Assembly: GCA_039545275.1 (NCBI GenBank)
Contig: BCHS01000011.1
Coordinates: 124,001 to 188,000 of the forward strand
Length of the DNA: 64,000 nt
Source of the DNA: Pseudomicrostroma phylloplanum
Taxonomy: Eukaryota > Basidiomycota > Exobasidiomycetes > Microstromatales
Reading direction: 5' to 3'
Part shown: piece after piece, positions 33,199 to 45,504 of the stretch
How the letters are laid out: every line of letters begins with the position of its first letter
Numbering within the stretch: the first letter of the stretch is position 1
Translations under genes and position numbers: made by a program
Notes under the pieces: generated by a model
What the model saw: the letters and a program-made list of their open reading frames with translations, nothing else
What the model was told of the DNA's origin: nothing
The model's database searches: none

Positions 33199-34310
33199 GG
33201 AGCTCGCTCACGTAGGCAGGGCAAGAGGACGAGCAGGAGGATTCCAAGGAGGCTAGCGGGGCCTGCTGGTGGATTGACAGCATGATTATACCCTACACAC
33301 CACGACGCATCCGATATTCTCCATTTACCCATTACATAGCAACCCAACATCTTGACTTGAATGTCGTGTGACCCCGTCTGGAGCCTTGTATGGTACGGCG
33401 AGGGGGGAATGACGTCTGGCGGCGCATCTCCCAGCCACAACTTGCCTCGCCTCAAAGGAGCTGCTGTGGCCTGCAAGCCACGGCATTTCCGTCAAAGTGT
33501 TGGACCAGGACGTGAGGCGCGCGGAGGTCCAGCCGAGCCGAGGATTGCAGCGCGACACGCGTGTGTGTGTCTGCTTGTGTGCTTCTGAGGGGTAGACTAG
33601 GCAGCGACGGTCCTTTGTCCTGGGCCCACTGGTGGGGCATTGCGTGTTGCTCGTCTCTTGCCCCTGCCGCCGCCGCCGCTCCGTTCGCCGTGCGTCTGAT
33701 CTCACACCACACCTGGACCACTCAGAGGCGATGCAACCAAGGCAGAGCACAGCAAAGTCACACGGCATAGAACTAGACTAGACTAGACTAGCGCTACCAT
33801 CATCCGCCCTCGCGCTTGCATATACCCACACCCACACCCACGCCCACGCCCACGCTCCCCCCCTCCATCTTCTCCTGCGTTGGATCAAGTACGAGCACGA
33901 GTGCAACACAATTGCAACGGCAACAATCTTCCCTCTATCAAGGTATACCCCGGAAGGCTCTTAATCCCTCCCTCTGCACTCCCTATCCTCCCTCTTCTGC
34001 ATCGGAAGCCGGCTTTGCTCTTGCGTCCCGATCCTATACATCCGCCCGGCTCTCGCACAACCCCCTCCCCTCCGCCAAACACCCCTCGGAGCTCTTAGAC
34101 ATCCTCCACGGGCTACGACACCAGACACAGCTACGCTTTGCCACGACTGCTTACGCTCACGACATCTAGACCACTGCGGCTCATGCCTTCCTAAGTCGAC
34201 CTCACCATCCTTCCCACTTCCAGGGTGGATTCGGCAGCAAGAATAGAGTAGGACTCCTCGCGGCCAGCTACGCTCAACCGCCTGACTAGCCCCTCCCACA
34301 TCCACCCAAG
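33199..34310. other. Intergenic region between RING and KCH1 genes
   Basis: About 1.1 kb. It contains an ACTAG microsatellite (33772-33791), a CCCACA/CCCACG repeat (33824-33856) and a long C/T-rich leader just before the KCH1 ATG. No supported gene. Confidence 0.5.
33772..33856. repeat. Two short microsatellites upstream of KCH1
   Basis: (ACTAG)4 at 33772-33791 is followed by a run of CCCACA and CCCACG hexamers at 33824-33856. Both lie about 0.5 kb before the KCH1 ATG. Confidence 0.7.
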
Positions 34311-36794
34311 ATGTGCTGTGGCTCAGCCGACTGGAAGCGAGAGGAGGTGCCCGACCACAAGTTCGACTTCATCGACGTTCGCGACTACCACAACACTGGC
34401 CTCTGGACCCGTACCCGCTACGGCTTCCTCTTTGTCCTGGTCATCAAGTCCATTGCAGTGTACATTGCCGACATCTACACTGCTGTCACCCTCCTCGCCT
34501 TTAACAAGTTCAATGGAAGTATCTATACCGAAGTGGAGAACAATCCAGACAATACAGTGGCTGTGCCCATCAAGTACGGCAAGTGGATCTTCTTTGGGTG
34601 CATCCTCTTCTCCTTTCTCCTCTTGGCCTACGAGGCGCACAAGAGTCGGGCCATCATCCGTAGTAGGGACATCAGCTACGCCTATACCAATGTTATGGCC
34701 AACAACTACTACTCCTTGCGGTCCTATGACCACTTTTGCTTCTTCTCGCAGATCAACAACTCCACAAAGAAGAAGGACGAGATTGCTTTCTTCATCTTCT
34801 TTACGTTCAAGGGTTGGAAGAGACTGGTGGTGGCTGATGGTCCTCGTCAGGTCATCAATGGACTCACCCTGTATGGTCTCATCTTGGTCTCGGGCTACAG
34901 TACCAATGTGGAAGACTACTACGGCGGCAACATCATCACGGGGATCATGCTACTCACCATGATCTTCACACTCGTCGTCTTCACCGGCTCTGCCATCCTT
35001 CTGATCATCGCAAGCGTCATGTACCTCCCGCTGCTCTGCTACATGAAGGGCAACCTCAAGGAGTTCTGCTGTCACAAGATCGACAAGCGTGTCACGGAAT
35101 TGATCCAGCTCAAGAAGAAGGAGAGGGTAGCCAAGCAGGCAGCTATTGCCCGAGCCGAGGCCAAAGGCGACTTTTCCCACTTGATGAACAAAAAGGGGAT
35201 CATTGTAGGGCAGAAGATGATGCAGCCCACATTGCCAAACGTGGATGTGGACTTGCTGCTGAATGAGAAGAGCGTACCGCCTTCCTCTGCTGCTAAGAGA
35301 CAGAAGAGTCACGGCAGGATGGGCGGAGGAGGGGGGTATCGTCCCTATGCCAATGGGGAAGGGGACGAGTATGGAAGTCAGGCCAACCTTGTGCTCAACC
35401 AGGGGCCGGCGGGAGGAGGGCATAGCGTGCATCCCTCGACGGACGAGTATGGAGGAGCGGCACCCAGTCTACCACCCACGGTGCACGGCAGTCCGGATGT
35501 CTACCCTTTCCACTACAGGGGTGGAGCTGGTCTGCCTGGAAGTGGAAGCGCAGTGGGCATGTCGAGCGAGGCAAGCGCGACAGGCCTGATGGCCCAACTA
35601 GGGCCCATCGGCACCTCCCCGCAACTCTTCGCCCAGAGAGCACTGGGCGGAGGAGGAGGAGGCGGCGGGGGTGGAGCAGCGTACAACAGACCGCCCTATA
35701 GCGCCGGAGCGGCCTCGAGCTTCAGCCAGATGCAGAGCGCCTCGTCCCTTTCCCTCAACAATATGGGGCGACAGAGGAGTCAGTTACGCCACCAGCAGAG
35801 TCTAGGCGGTGCTCAGGCGTACCCTTATCAACGGCAGCAGCAACAGCAGCAGCAGCGACAGTACACACTTCAGCAGCAGCAGCAGCAGCACCCACAGCAA
35901 CAGCAACAGCAACAGCAACAGCATCAGCAACAGCAGCAACAGCATCAGCGCGGGAATGAAGAGTCCGCCTCTGAGGTGGGGTACGGGTACGCCTATGCCG
36001 AGGAGGCGGATGTGGATACGCACAACAACCACAGCGGTGGCGGTCCCGGGGTCGAGTCCTCCAGCAGAGGTGCACGACCACTCGAGACGGGCCCATCTGG
36101 GTCAGCTCCCGCCCACGCACCTGCGGCGGCGGCGGCAGCGGCGGCGGCGGGAAATATGGAGTACACTGGCGATCTCTCTGCCTATGCGCCATATCGCTCC
36201 CTCTCCCCTCAACCACTCTCTTATTCTGAACGCGAGCTGCGCGAGGAGCAGCTGCAACAACAGCAATACCAGCAAGGGTCCGGAGCCGGGTATCATTACT
36301 CTATGCACGAAGAAGACGTGGCGGCTATTGAGGACGTGTATGAGAGTTATCACCATCATCAGAGCTGGGTTAGTACGGGGGGTGGAGCTGGTGGAGTGGA
36401 ACATCATGCTTCTGGGTATGGTCACGGCAACGGCAACGGCAGTGGCTTCGAGCCTGAGCGGGAGCCTGAGCGTGGGGTTGGGGTGGATCCGCATAGATCC
36501 AATGGTGGTGCTGCTGCTGCATTTGAATTCGACGATACCGATGCCGACGTCCGGAACCGGGACATCAACGGGGACGCTTATGGCGACGTCAATGGAGACG
36601 GTGGATGGGACGGTGGAGACGAGGGGCCGTATGCTTATGCTCCTGCTTATCAGGTAGATCCGACACATGGGCATGGATATGGACATGGACATGGGCATGG
36701 GCAGCACCAGGGGCACCAGGGGCATGGAAAGGGCCACGGAGGAGGACAGGGGCAGCAGCAGCAGTGGGATGTGCGACAGTACCTACAACGGTAG
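34311..36794 (+). CDS. KCH1/PRM6-type fungal potassium transporter
   Basis: One exon of 827 residues. The N-terminus MCCGSADWKREEVPDHKFD, the block YHNTGLWTRTRYGFLFVLVI and later WKRLVVADGPRQVINGLTLY identify the fungal KCH family. These are plasma-membrane proteins of budding yeast (Kch1, Prm6) needed for low-affinity potassium uptake. Hydrophobic segments lie near residues 38-60, 86-106, 185-205 and 216-245. After about residue 280 the chain is an unusually long cytosolic tail: Gly-rich, then polyglutamine (35834-35948), then His/Gly-rich near the end (HGHGYGHGHGHG). The tail is much longer than the membrane domain and likely disordered. The core assignment is strong; the role of the tail is unknown. 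Confidence 0.85.
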   Translation: MCCGSADWKREEVPDHKFDFIDVRDYHNTGLWTRTRYGFLFVLVIKSIAVYIADIYTAVTLLAFNKFNGSIYTEVENNPDNTVAVPIKYGKWIFFGCILFSFLLLAYEAHKSRAIIRSRDISYAYTNVMANNYYSLRSYDHFCFFSQINNSTKKKDEIAFFIFFTFKGWKRLVVADGPRQVINGLTLYGLILVSGYSTNVEDYYGGNIITGIMLLTMIFTLVVFTGSAILLIIASVMYLPLLCYMKGNLKEFCCHKIDKRVTELIQLKKKERVAKQAAIARAEAKGDFSHLMNKKGIIVGQKMMQPTLPNVDVDLLLNEKSVPPSSAAKRQKSHGRMGGGGGYRPYANGEGDEYGSQANLVLNQGPAGGGHSVHPSTDEYGGAAPSLPPTVHGSPDVYPFHYRGGAGLPGSGSAVGMSSEASATGLMAQLGPIGTSPQLFAQRALGGGGGGGGGGAAYNRPPYSAGAASSFSQMQSASSLSLNNMGRQRSQLRHQQSLGGAQAYPYQRQQQQQQQRQYTLQQQQQQHPQQQQQQQQQHQQQQQQHQRGNEESASEVGYGYAYAEEADVDTHNNHSGGGPGVESSSRGARPLETGPSGSAPAHAPAAAAAAAAAGNMEYTGDLSAYAPYRSLSPQPLSYSERELREEQLQQQQYQQGSGAGYHYSMHEEDVAAIEDVYESYHHHQSWVSTGGGAGGVEHHASGYGHGNGNGSGFEPEREPERGVGVDPHRSNGGAAAAFEFDDTDADVRNRDINGDAYGDVNGDGGWDGGDEGPYAYAPAYQVDPTHGHGYGHGHGHGQHQGHQGHGKGHGGGQGQQQQWDVRQYLQR
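35834..35948 (+). repeat. CAG/CAA repeat coding polyglutamine
   Basis: Interrupted runs of CAG and CAA, with some CAT and CAC, code a Gln-rich block in the KCH1 tail. Such runs commonly vary in length between strains. Confidence 0.8.
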
Positions 36795-36994
36795 CAGCAG
36801 AAAGGCTTGCGCCTGAGCGGAAAGGGCGCTTTGGCTTGTATTTAGGTATTACGATGTGCGCATAATCTTCATTCGATACTAGACTACATGGCATAGCATG
36901 AAGTGAACATTGCGTTGCATTGCAGGGCATTTGCCAGTACTAGCATAAGTGGCCTTCTATCATGGGCAGGACATCCCACCTCGCCTCACACGCT

Positions 36995-39530
36995 TCAGGA
37001 GAGGGTGATATTGAGGATCTGCAGAAATCGCAAGCAAAGCAGAGCCATTCCTCGTCAGTCTCCCTCTCTCTCTCTCTCTCTCTCTTCTTGTTCCTCGCAC
37101 TACAAGCCCCCTCTACTCACCCGCACCTCCTCCCGAGGCTTATCATTCGAGTCGACCTTCACATTCTCGATGCGATGCACCACGTCCATTCCCGCAGTGG
37201 CGCGGCCGAAGATGGTGTGCTTGTTGTCTAGCCAGGGCGTGGGGACTGTGGTGATGAAGAATTGAGAGCCTGGAAAGGGGGGAGGGGGTGGAGGAGAGGG
37301 GGAGAGGAAGGTCAGGAAGAGAGAAAGCGGTTAGACGGGAGCTCTCTTTTCGAGGCCGTTCAGGTCACGGCTACGGCTACGGTTACGGCTACTCACCATT
37401 GGTGTTCGGCCCAGCATTGGCCATACTCAGCGTGTAGGGCCTGTCATGCTTCAGGTCGTCCCTAAACTCATCCTCAAAGTTCCTTCCCCAGAGACTCTCC
37501 CCGCCCGTACCGTCGCCCAGTGGATCTCCCGTCTGCAGCATGAACTTCTTGATGACACGGTGGAAGGTGACGTCATTATAGTACCCCTTTCTAGCAAGTC
37601 CAACAAAGTTCTCGACGGTCTTGTGGACCTTTTCGGGGAAGAGACGCAGCTGGATATCACCCAGCGTCGTGTGCAGGATAGCCGTCGAGGCGACATTGGA
37701 CTTTGAGCGGGAGCCATACGCCCCTGAACCACCGCCCCCGCCGGCAGAGGAAGACGACGAGGCGGCAATGGTCTGTTCCTCGCGCGAGGGCTTCTCGTTG
37801 AACACGTCCCTCTCTGCTCCTTCCCTGGACTTGGGGTTGTGGTCCGGCTCAAGACGAGTAAAGAGGTAGAAGCGCTCCCGCTTGTGTCCCGAACAGAAGA
37901 GCGTAGGGTCTTGCACCTCGCCGTCCCCGCTCTGCGCGGCAGCTGGATTCTCAGAGGCCATGAGAGCGAGGGATTTGGTGCCCTTCTTCTTGTCGCCGCC
38001 GATGCCTTGGAAGAGGGAGATGTTCAGGAAACGCACCGTCTCGTCTCGACCGAGAATTGTTGAGAGCTCGTTGGTATATGTGTTAATCACTGCGGAGACA
38101 GGGCAAAAGTTAGCGGGAGGTATGGCAGCTGGAGGTTTGTGCCACCCGGTGCAACTCACCTTTGATGCCCAGCATCGTCGGGTAGATGAGGAAGTGACCT
38201 GTCTCATCAAACACAGCATTCATCGTCCTCAGCCCTTGCGCGGCATTGACTGCTCCTCCCAACTCCTGCGCCTCTCTATCCAGCGTCTTCTCTGCAGCCA
38301 GTCTCCGTCCGAATTCCATCTCGTCCAGCTTCACCCCGCTGGTACCGGCCGTCTGCATCTCCTGAATGATGGCCAGCGACTCGTCGTACTTTTGGATGAT
38401 CTTGCCCGAGTAGGCGTCGAAGACACGTACGACACGGTCAGGCAGCGAGTGTGTGACGAAGCGCTTGTAGCTGGGCGAGAAGACGAGGGAGCTCGGTATC
38501 GATTTCGACTGGTACGGCGATGGGCAATGGCGGAAGGGAAGGGAAAGCGTTCGTTAGTCACATACATCAAGCTAGTGCTCCACTCATGCCGACTCACCTT
38601 CTTGAAGGCAAAGAGGTCCGTCGATGCCTTGTACTCCCACAGTCCATCTCTTGAGTCGGGCTTCTCATAGGGCTCCTCTGGCGACCAGTACTCTACCATG
38701 CCTCCTTCATCCGCCGAGACGACACAGTTGAGCGGCTCGTGATAGGTGAGCAAATGGACCGGCTTCCGATGTACCGAGTCGATCACTGCCGACGGCGACC
38801 CATCGCCTCTACCGTCGTACAGCCGTATCACATTCGAGTCCTCCGCCGATACTGCCAACACTACTTCTGCTCTACCCTTGCGGTGGATCCAGCAGATAGC
38901 TCTCGGCACATAGTCGACCTTGATCATGTTGATCAGATCGAAATTGACTACATCGAAGATTTTGAGAGACTTGTCGCTACCCGCCGTTGCGAACATGGCT
39001 CCGTCTGCAGACACGCTCACGGCGGTGACTACGCCTAGGTGTGCCCTGTAATGCTTGACAAACTCGATTCCCACCTCTTGCTTCTTCCAGAACTTGATGT
39101 GGCCATCTACGCTGGTGGTGATGAGGAAATTGGTGTGTGGCGTGACGGTACTGAAGTTGATGGGGGCGCGATGCATGAAGGACTGATGGTAGCGTGATGC
39201 GGAGGGGAGAGCTGCGAGGTAGAGGGACTCGTGCGGAAGAGTACGTGACGCAGGGGACGGCGGCGGTTGCTGCTGCTGCTGCTGCTTTGCTGCTTTCAGT
39301 CTCTTTGAGCTGGGACCTTGCGATGAAGAAGTGGATGCTGAGGGAGGTGGTGGTGGCATCGGCCCAACATCGTCATCGTCGTCGCTGTCATTCGCGATAG
39401 CGCCTGTAGTAGCTTGCTGATCCGCAACTGTGGGTGGTGGTAGCGGTCCTTCGTCAGCACTCTCCGAGGGCGATGGTGACCTGGAGCGCTTTGCTCCGAG
39501 CCTGAGAGATGCGTCTGCGGATGGAGACAT
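36995..39530 (-). CDS. PPWD1-type WD40-cyclophilin peptidyl-prolyl isomerase
   Basis: Five exons on the minus strand (39530-38598, 38508-38160, 38089-37397, 37269-37121, 37018-36995) give about 715 residues. The N-terminal 110 residues are Ser/Pro/Asp-rich with a Gln run. WD40 repeats follow ([53 protein letters not shown]). The C-terminal cyclophilin domain keeps the active-site pattern [25 protein letters not shown] and [15 protein letters not shown]1 is a spliceosomal cyclophilin. The last coding exon is only 24 nt and adds ILNITLS; without it the final beta strand would be replaced by RVSRGGL. The last intron holds a long (TC)n tract on the + strand. It is divergent from the PPR-like gene. 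Confidence 0.9.
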
Positions 39531-39584
39531 GCTGCTCAAGCAACAGAGGGGACTGGTTGAGCTGGTCCTTCCAGCAAAGAGGTG

Positions 39585-39591
39585 TATATAT
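39585..39591 (-). promoter_or_regulatory. TATA box of the PPWD1 gene
   Basis: TATATAT lies 55 bases upstream of the PPWD1 start codon on its coding strand, within the 274-base divergent promoter shared with the PPR-like gene. Confidence 0.45.
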
Positions 39592-39804
39592 CCTAGTCGT
39601 GGGTATGACTTTGACGGGAAGGATTCAAGGCGGCGGCGCTGAAGCGGAAAGGGGAGACGAGCCTCGGCAAATCTTTTTGCGCCAGCCAGGGAGTGGAGAA
39701 GATGGATACCATACCCAGGATTGCACATCGTCTTCCACCTTCGACCTTTACCACCATACCTCTGCGCTCATTCTGGCTTAGCTGCAGTCATACAGCACGC
39801 CGAG

Positions 39805-42502
39805 ATGCTCTCACCTCTGCGGGGCGGTAGCAGAAACTTGACTTCGTGTCTGGCCGCCGTGGCATCTTCCTCTTCGTCTTCCACCTCGTCCTCTGTCTGG
39901 CGGTCTTCCCCCACGACCACCTCTTCCCTGTTTTCTGCTTCCTCATCTAGACGGACCCTGGCCAGCGCCGCACCCTCAAGAGTCAAAACCAATCAGCAGG
40001 AATGGGCCATACGAACAAAGGCAATGGGGAAGCGGAGGGCACAGCGGGCAGTGAACGTATATCGAGCCAAGAGCCCTCAGGGAGATAGGGCCAAGCCCAC
40101 ACCAACTCCCGGCCGTCTGTCCGGCTTGGAAGCTCCATCTCGTCGTTCACGACCATCTGCAGGCTCTGCTTACTCGCACAGGGAGAAGCGCTTTGGCCTG
40201 TCAATAAAGCTGAAGCAATTACGCGACAGCATGAAGCACCGGGATCCAGCTGTAGTGGTGCAGGAGGCACAGAAGTTGTTTGAGAGCGAGAAGAACCATG
40301 TCAAGTGGAACGTCATCATCTGCAACCAGTACATAGACCTCCTCTGCTATGCTGGCAAGCTCCAGATGGCCACCCAGGTGTACATCGACATGAAGCGATT
40401 CGGCCGCTACCCCAATGCCCGCACATGGGTCACCCTCTTTCGAGGCGCAATGGGCAAGGGTCTGAATCAAAAAGACAACACCCTCATCCTCTCTAGACTA
40501 GAGAGCGCATACGCCGATCTGGAAAATCTTCGCATGGCAGCATTCGGTCCGGAAGAGGACGCCAAGGCTCGCAGTGGCAGTTCTGCGCAAAAGGAGGAGT
40601 GGGTTGAAATGATAAAGGCAATAAGAAGTGACGCTCAACCGGTACGCCTGGCTTACGGTCGCTGGTGTCAGATCCTCGTGATGCTGGGTCGCCACGACGA
40701 TGCATGGGACATCATCGCTCGCTTCAGCGGTAGCTGGGAGCCCAACAAGAACGCCTTTCCCAGACTGAGCTGGGAGGTCGTTGATCTATGGCTACAGCCT
40801 TATGGACAGGCTCGTGTGGAGGTGACCAAGAATGATCTGGAAAGGGTCAGAGAGACTTGGCAGAAGTATACGAAGCTCATCTATACCTCCGCAGATGGCG
40901 TCTTGGTGCGCTACAAGACGGCCCGGAATCAAGAGCGGAGAGATGCCGTGGTGGAAGAGTGGAAGGCGCTCATTCCGCCTCTAGATCTTCTTCAACTCTT
41001 TGCAAGGATAGCAATGGAGGTGAGTCAGATATGGCGATACGTGCGACCGACATGATCACTGAAAACACCTCTCGACCCCTGTTTGGTCTTCTTCATCACA
41101 GAGCAAGGACAGTCGCCTTTGCGGTGCTGCCTTTGAAGCGCTTAGTGATCACACGGACGTTTTTGATGCAACCAAGTTCAAGAACAAGCGATCAGAGGTC
41201 TTGCCTAGCGAGCTGTACGACGAGAAGCACCCCCTCTGCATGAAAGTCCCCACCGGACCATTCACATTCAGAGTCCTACTCTCAGCGGCAACTCTGGTCG
41301 ACCACAGCCCCGAGTCTGTCACGAATGCTCCCGTCTTCTACGACCGACTGGTGAGGGACGCAAAGCAGGCACTGAACACATTTGATGTTGCGAGACCCAC
41401 GACTCTTCCGCGTAGGCCGGGCAGCACCGATGATACCCCCATCTACGCCGCGGAGTTCATGCTGCGCCGGGCAATCATCGAAGCCGGTACCAAGGTAGGC
41501 GGTGACGTCGGCAAGAACTTCCTAGAGCTCTTCTCCATGATCAGGCAGTTGCATCAGATCGGCCTGCGCGAAAAGCTCCCCGACGAGGGACACTATGCCA
41601 GTGCGGCAAAGTACCTTCGGCGGGCAGACGTGCGCAACCCGCAATTCGCCCTCTGGTGGCTGCAAGATCGGGCAATCATCAAGGAGCAGCGACGGAGTCA
41701 TTGGACCTCTCACACAGTCTCCTGCGCCATGCTCTACGGGCGCATGATCCTCGAGCTCGCTAATCGAACCAAGCCCTCCAAGCATGCTTCCGCTGCTTCG
41801 CACGGACAAGCGCTGCGCGACGAGGATTCTGCTAGCTCTCTCTTCCCCAGCGAGGAAGAAGATCTCATGGAGGATCAGGACTACGACCTAGAGGGAGACG
41901 ACCTGCCAAACCCTGCCTCCTCATCCATTTCCAGGTCCTCTTCCGCCAAAGGAGACATCCAGGACGCTGCCGCCCGTCTATACGCTCGCGACGAAGAAGG
42001 TCCCGTATCCACTGCCCCTCCACTGCAGCAACGTGCCACACTCGAGGAGCGCGCCCTAGTCCTCGATTTCCTCCGTAAATGGAAGGCCTCCTTTGCGCCA
42101 GGGGAGGACGGGGCTGGCTCCTCGTCCGTCGCCAAGCTCTTCCCCGCTCCCTCTGACCTGGCTAAGGCTCAAGCAGGCCCCGCTTTTGGCTCCAGCGGCA
42201 GTCTCCGAGACCGAGACCGAGACCGTGAGAGGGATCGAGACCGAGATCCCCGCTCAGCCAAATTAAGCGAGCTCGACGGCACTCTCCTCCTGCGCACAAC
42301 GATCGTCTTTGCCCGTCTGCTCAACCTGGCGCTGGACTCGGGAGCACAGGGGGCGGACCTACTGGCCAAGGAGGAGGTGGTTTGGTTGAAGGAATTCAAG
42401 AAGCGGGTGAGCGCGGTCAGGGTGCAGCTTGTTGAGGAGGGGGTGACGGTTGAGGCGAGGAGCTCGAAGGGGAGTAGGGGAAGGGGGACGAGGAGAGCGT
42501 GA
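39805..42502 (+). CDS. PPR-like mitochondrial protein
   Basis: Exons 39805-41019 and 41102-42502 give about 871 residues. The N-terminal 60 residues are rich in Ser, Arg and Thr and lack acidic residues, as in a mitochondrial presequence. The region around residues 165-225 (ICNQYIDLLCYAGKLQMA, MKRFGRYPNARTWVTLFRGA) reads as pentatricopeptide repeats. Further helical segments (RLAYGRWCQILVMLGRHDDA, HYASAAKYLRRADVR) fit degenerate repeats. Fungal proteins of this kind bind mitochondrial transcripts and support their stability or translation. The specific orthologue is not recognised. A low-complexity RD/RE dipeptide run lies near residue 780. Confidence 0.72.
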
Positions 42503-42682
42503 GAGGGAGGTGCGAAGGTGGAGGAGCGATGAAGGAGGCAGGCAGTGAAGCGAGACTTGTGCAGTTGGAGATCAGTCTGCATTCTTTATGCCTCGGTGTA
42601 ATTTAGATCATTGTAATAACCTCCATCCCTCTTTGAATAGAGCTGCCATGCCTATCTTTTGACCTGGGCTCCCTTCTTTCCT

Positions 42683-45167
42683 TCACTGGAAGTACAAGCC
42701 AGCACCAGATTGTCCACCCCTGTCCCTCTCGCTGTCACTCTGCATTCCTCCCGTCCCGACTATGCTGCCATTCAGGGAAGGACCAGTGCCCTTTACCTCC
42801 CGCGGGCCGCTCCCGGTGTACTTTTCGACCCAGGCAAAGATCTCCTGGTGCCACTTGAGGGAGTTCCTCGGGTCGTTGACCCACTGTAGGCAGAGTGCAG
42901 AGGAGCAGAGTCAGTCGATCAGCCTCATCAGTCCAGAGAACCACCTCACAGCCCAACACTCCTCGCGCCCGCGTCTCGTGCGTCTCGAAAACTCACATGT
43001 CCCTCCTTTTCAAAGTACAACAATCTCGTGTCCACTCCTCGTCTCCTAAGCGTATTGAACGCCGCCACCCCTTCACTCTCCACAAGTCTAAAGTCCTTTG
43101 CCCCATGCACAATCAACTGTGGTGTATTCCACTTTGCCGTATGCGCCTCTGGAGAATATTGCTGATAGACGGCTCGTGCTTGAAGGTCCCAGGGTACACC
43201 GGGTCCGTTTTCGGATTCGGGAAAGTAGAGTTCGTCGGCGGGGTAGAAGGCGCCGGTCATTATGTTGAAGATGCCGTCGTGGCAGACGAGGGCTTTGAAG
43301 AGGGCGTCGTCGTTGTGTCCTTGGATCCAGTTGACCATGTACTGTGAGAGGCAAATGGGGGACAAGGACGGTCAGCATGCCGGTCGCCTGAGAAGGCTCT
43401 TGTTGAGCTGATACTCACCCCGCCGTAGGAAGCACCGGCTGCTGCCACGCGCTCTGCATCTACTCCCGCCTCCTCCCTCTTCAGTACGTGTTTCACACCG
43501 GCAATGATATCCCGGTAGGGGAATGACCCCCAATTGTTCAAGATGCGATCCTGGTAGCGCTGTCCGAAGCCCGTGCTGCCAGTCGGGTTGAGTGTGACGA
43601 CCAAGTGTCCCGCTGCGGCAAAGACTTCCGGATTCCATCGGAAGGACCAAGAGTCGGTCCAGGCTCCCTCTGGTCCACCGTGAATCAACACTAGCAGAGG
43701 CCACTTCTTCTTGCCGTGGCCCTTGGAGGAGTACCCGCGCGGGTAGTGGATCCAGCCATGCCGGTCCTCGTGCTCGAAGTCCGGGGAGGGGTAGTGGAAC
43801 ATCTCTGGCTCTCGGCCCCACTCGATGGACTTCAGACTCGATTGCTCGCTGCCTGTGAACCAAGTCAGTGGATAGAGAGACTTGTTGTAGTCTTGGTATA
43901 GGTAAATCTCCGTCAATGATCTGTGTGAAGAAGATGAAACCAAGGCAACGTCCTTTGAGAGCGGCACGAAGCTTGACACGGATCCGTGAGAGAGCTCGAA
44001 GGCGCTGGTCACATCTTTGCCCCCCTGGAGGAGATCAGTGACAAATACCTTCACTTGCTGGTAGTCTTCCGTGATCAGGTAGATCTTGTTGCCATCAGCT
44101 GAGAAGATGATATCAGAAGGCGAGCGGTCCCAGTCTTGGCACAGCGACTTGTGCTTCCTCGTCTTAAGGTCGTAGATCTGCAGGACTCTTCGGTCAGACT
44201 CGAAGCCGTCCTTTGCCATCTGGAGCCAGGCTACCATCTCTCCGTCAGGAGAGAAGCGCGGAGCAGCTACCGCGCCGTGATTGCCTTCGGATAGAAGCTC
44301 GAGATGACCTGACTTGAAGGGGACGTAGTAAACGTCGGACTTGGTATGCCATGCCTGTGGCAGGTCCAAGGCCTTGGTGATGAAGATCACCCCCTCTTCA
44401 CTGACGTCCCAGTCTCCGTTACCGCCGAAAGTGGGAATGGGCGTGTTGACCTCCGTCCCTTTTACCAGATTGGTGAACTTGTCGTGAGCCAGAGTCCACG
44501 ATTCACCAGCCTTCTTCGGCGCGCTCAAGGTGGTGGTGAAGATCTGGGAGCGCTTGCCCGGTCTGACCCACTGATCCCAGTGTCTGAAGAAGGCGCCATT
44601 GTCACCTCCGTATACCTTTGCCCTGCTCCACTCTTCCTCGTGTGCGGCCGTCTCGACCTTGGAGACACCCTCGAGGATGCCGTCTGGGTAGACTTCCGCA
44701 GTGAAGAGTAGCCTCTTCTCTCCCTTGGAGGACGTAGAGACGACCTTCAGCGAGTCTTCAGCGATGGGAGCTGGCAGTGAAGCGAGCTTCTGCGCGTCAG
44801 AGGGAGAGTGGTAGGGAGCCGAGTAAATGTGCGAGCCATTGACGTAGACGATGTGCTCATCATCGAGCCAGGTAGCAAAGGAGATGCCCGGGATGACGAT
44901 CGCCTTGTCTTCGGAGTGGAGATGCGACTGAGCACTCTCATCGAGTACGGTGTTCTGCGGAATCTGGTACACGTAGACCTCGTGGGTAGAGGAGCTGCCA
45001 TCGAGGTGGGAATGGGACACCGGAAGAAGGAAGTGCGTCTTGTCCGGCGAGACTTGGAAGTCGGAAGATGGCCGAGGTGCGGTGATGAGACGCTCGGGAG
45101 TCAAGTCCTTGGCGAGTGCTGCGGCAGCAAAGGCTACCATAGCAGCCAGCGGTGCGATCAACCTCAT
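42683..45167 (-). CDS. Secreted S9 peptidase, dipeptidyl-peptidase 5 type
   Basis: Exons 45167-43419, 43341-42997 and 42883-42683 encode about 764 residues. The ATG at 45167 begins a signal peptide (MRLIAPLAAMVAFAAAALA). Residues 20-480 form the beta-propeller half, with DLTPERLITAPRPSSDFQVS and repeats such as VAAPRFSPDGEMVAWLQMA. The alpha/beta-hydrolase half contains LVLIHGGPEGAW, the nucleophile elbow GASYGG (Ser580), HGAKDFRL (Asp666) and EGHWVNDPRNSLKWH (His698). This arrangement is that of fungal DppV, a secreted enzyme releasing X-Ala and related dipeptides. The usual last residues are followed by a Gly/Ser/Arg-rich extension of about 45 residues. It is divergent from the GST gene. 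Confidence 0.9.
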
Positions 45168-45504
45168 CACGGGCGATACCGAGGAGGACAAGGAGGAGGG
45201 ATACAGGTGATGGCAGTGATGGTGGAGGCTCAGGAGCTTCAGCCGCCGCGTCTGTCAATCAATCTCCTCGCCCGTGCGGCACGCCAATCTGCGCTTTGGC
45301 CACGCCATTCTCTGTGCTGTGTGCCTGATCGGATCGGAAGCAAGCCAGCCTCGACGTCACTCCACACGCGGCGCCCCGCTTGCTTCCCCGCATCCACAGG
45401 TGTCAAGTCGCCCGAGTTCGAGCCTTGTTCTTCACCTTCGTACAACGACACTATCACCACAAGCACCATCTATACAGATCGCTTTAGCTTCACACTCATC
45501 CAAC
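45168..45504. other. Divergent promoter of DPP5 and GST genes
   Basis: About 340 bases between two start codons pointing away from each other. The right part is pyrimidine-rich before the GST ATG. No TATA box or repeat stands out. Confidence 0.45.

Noticed and set aside
45400..45440. GAGTTCGAGCC resembling a tRNA B box
   Set aside because: No matching A box or cloverleaf could be drawn around it, and it lies in a divergent promoter.
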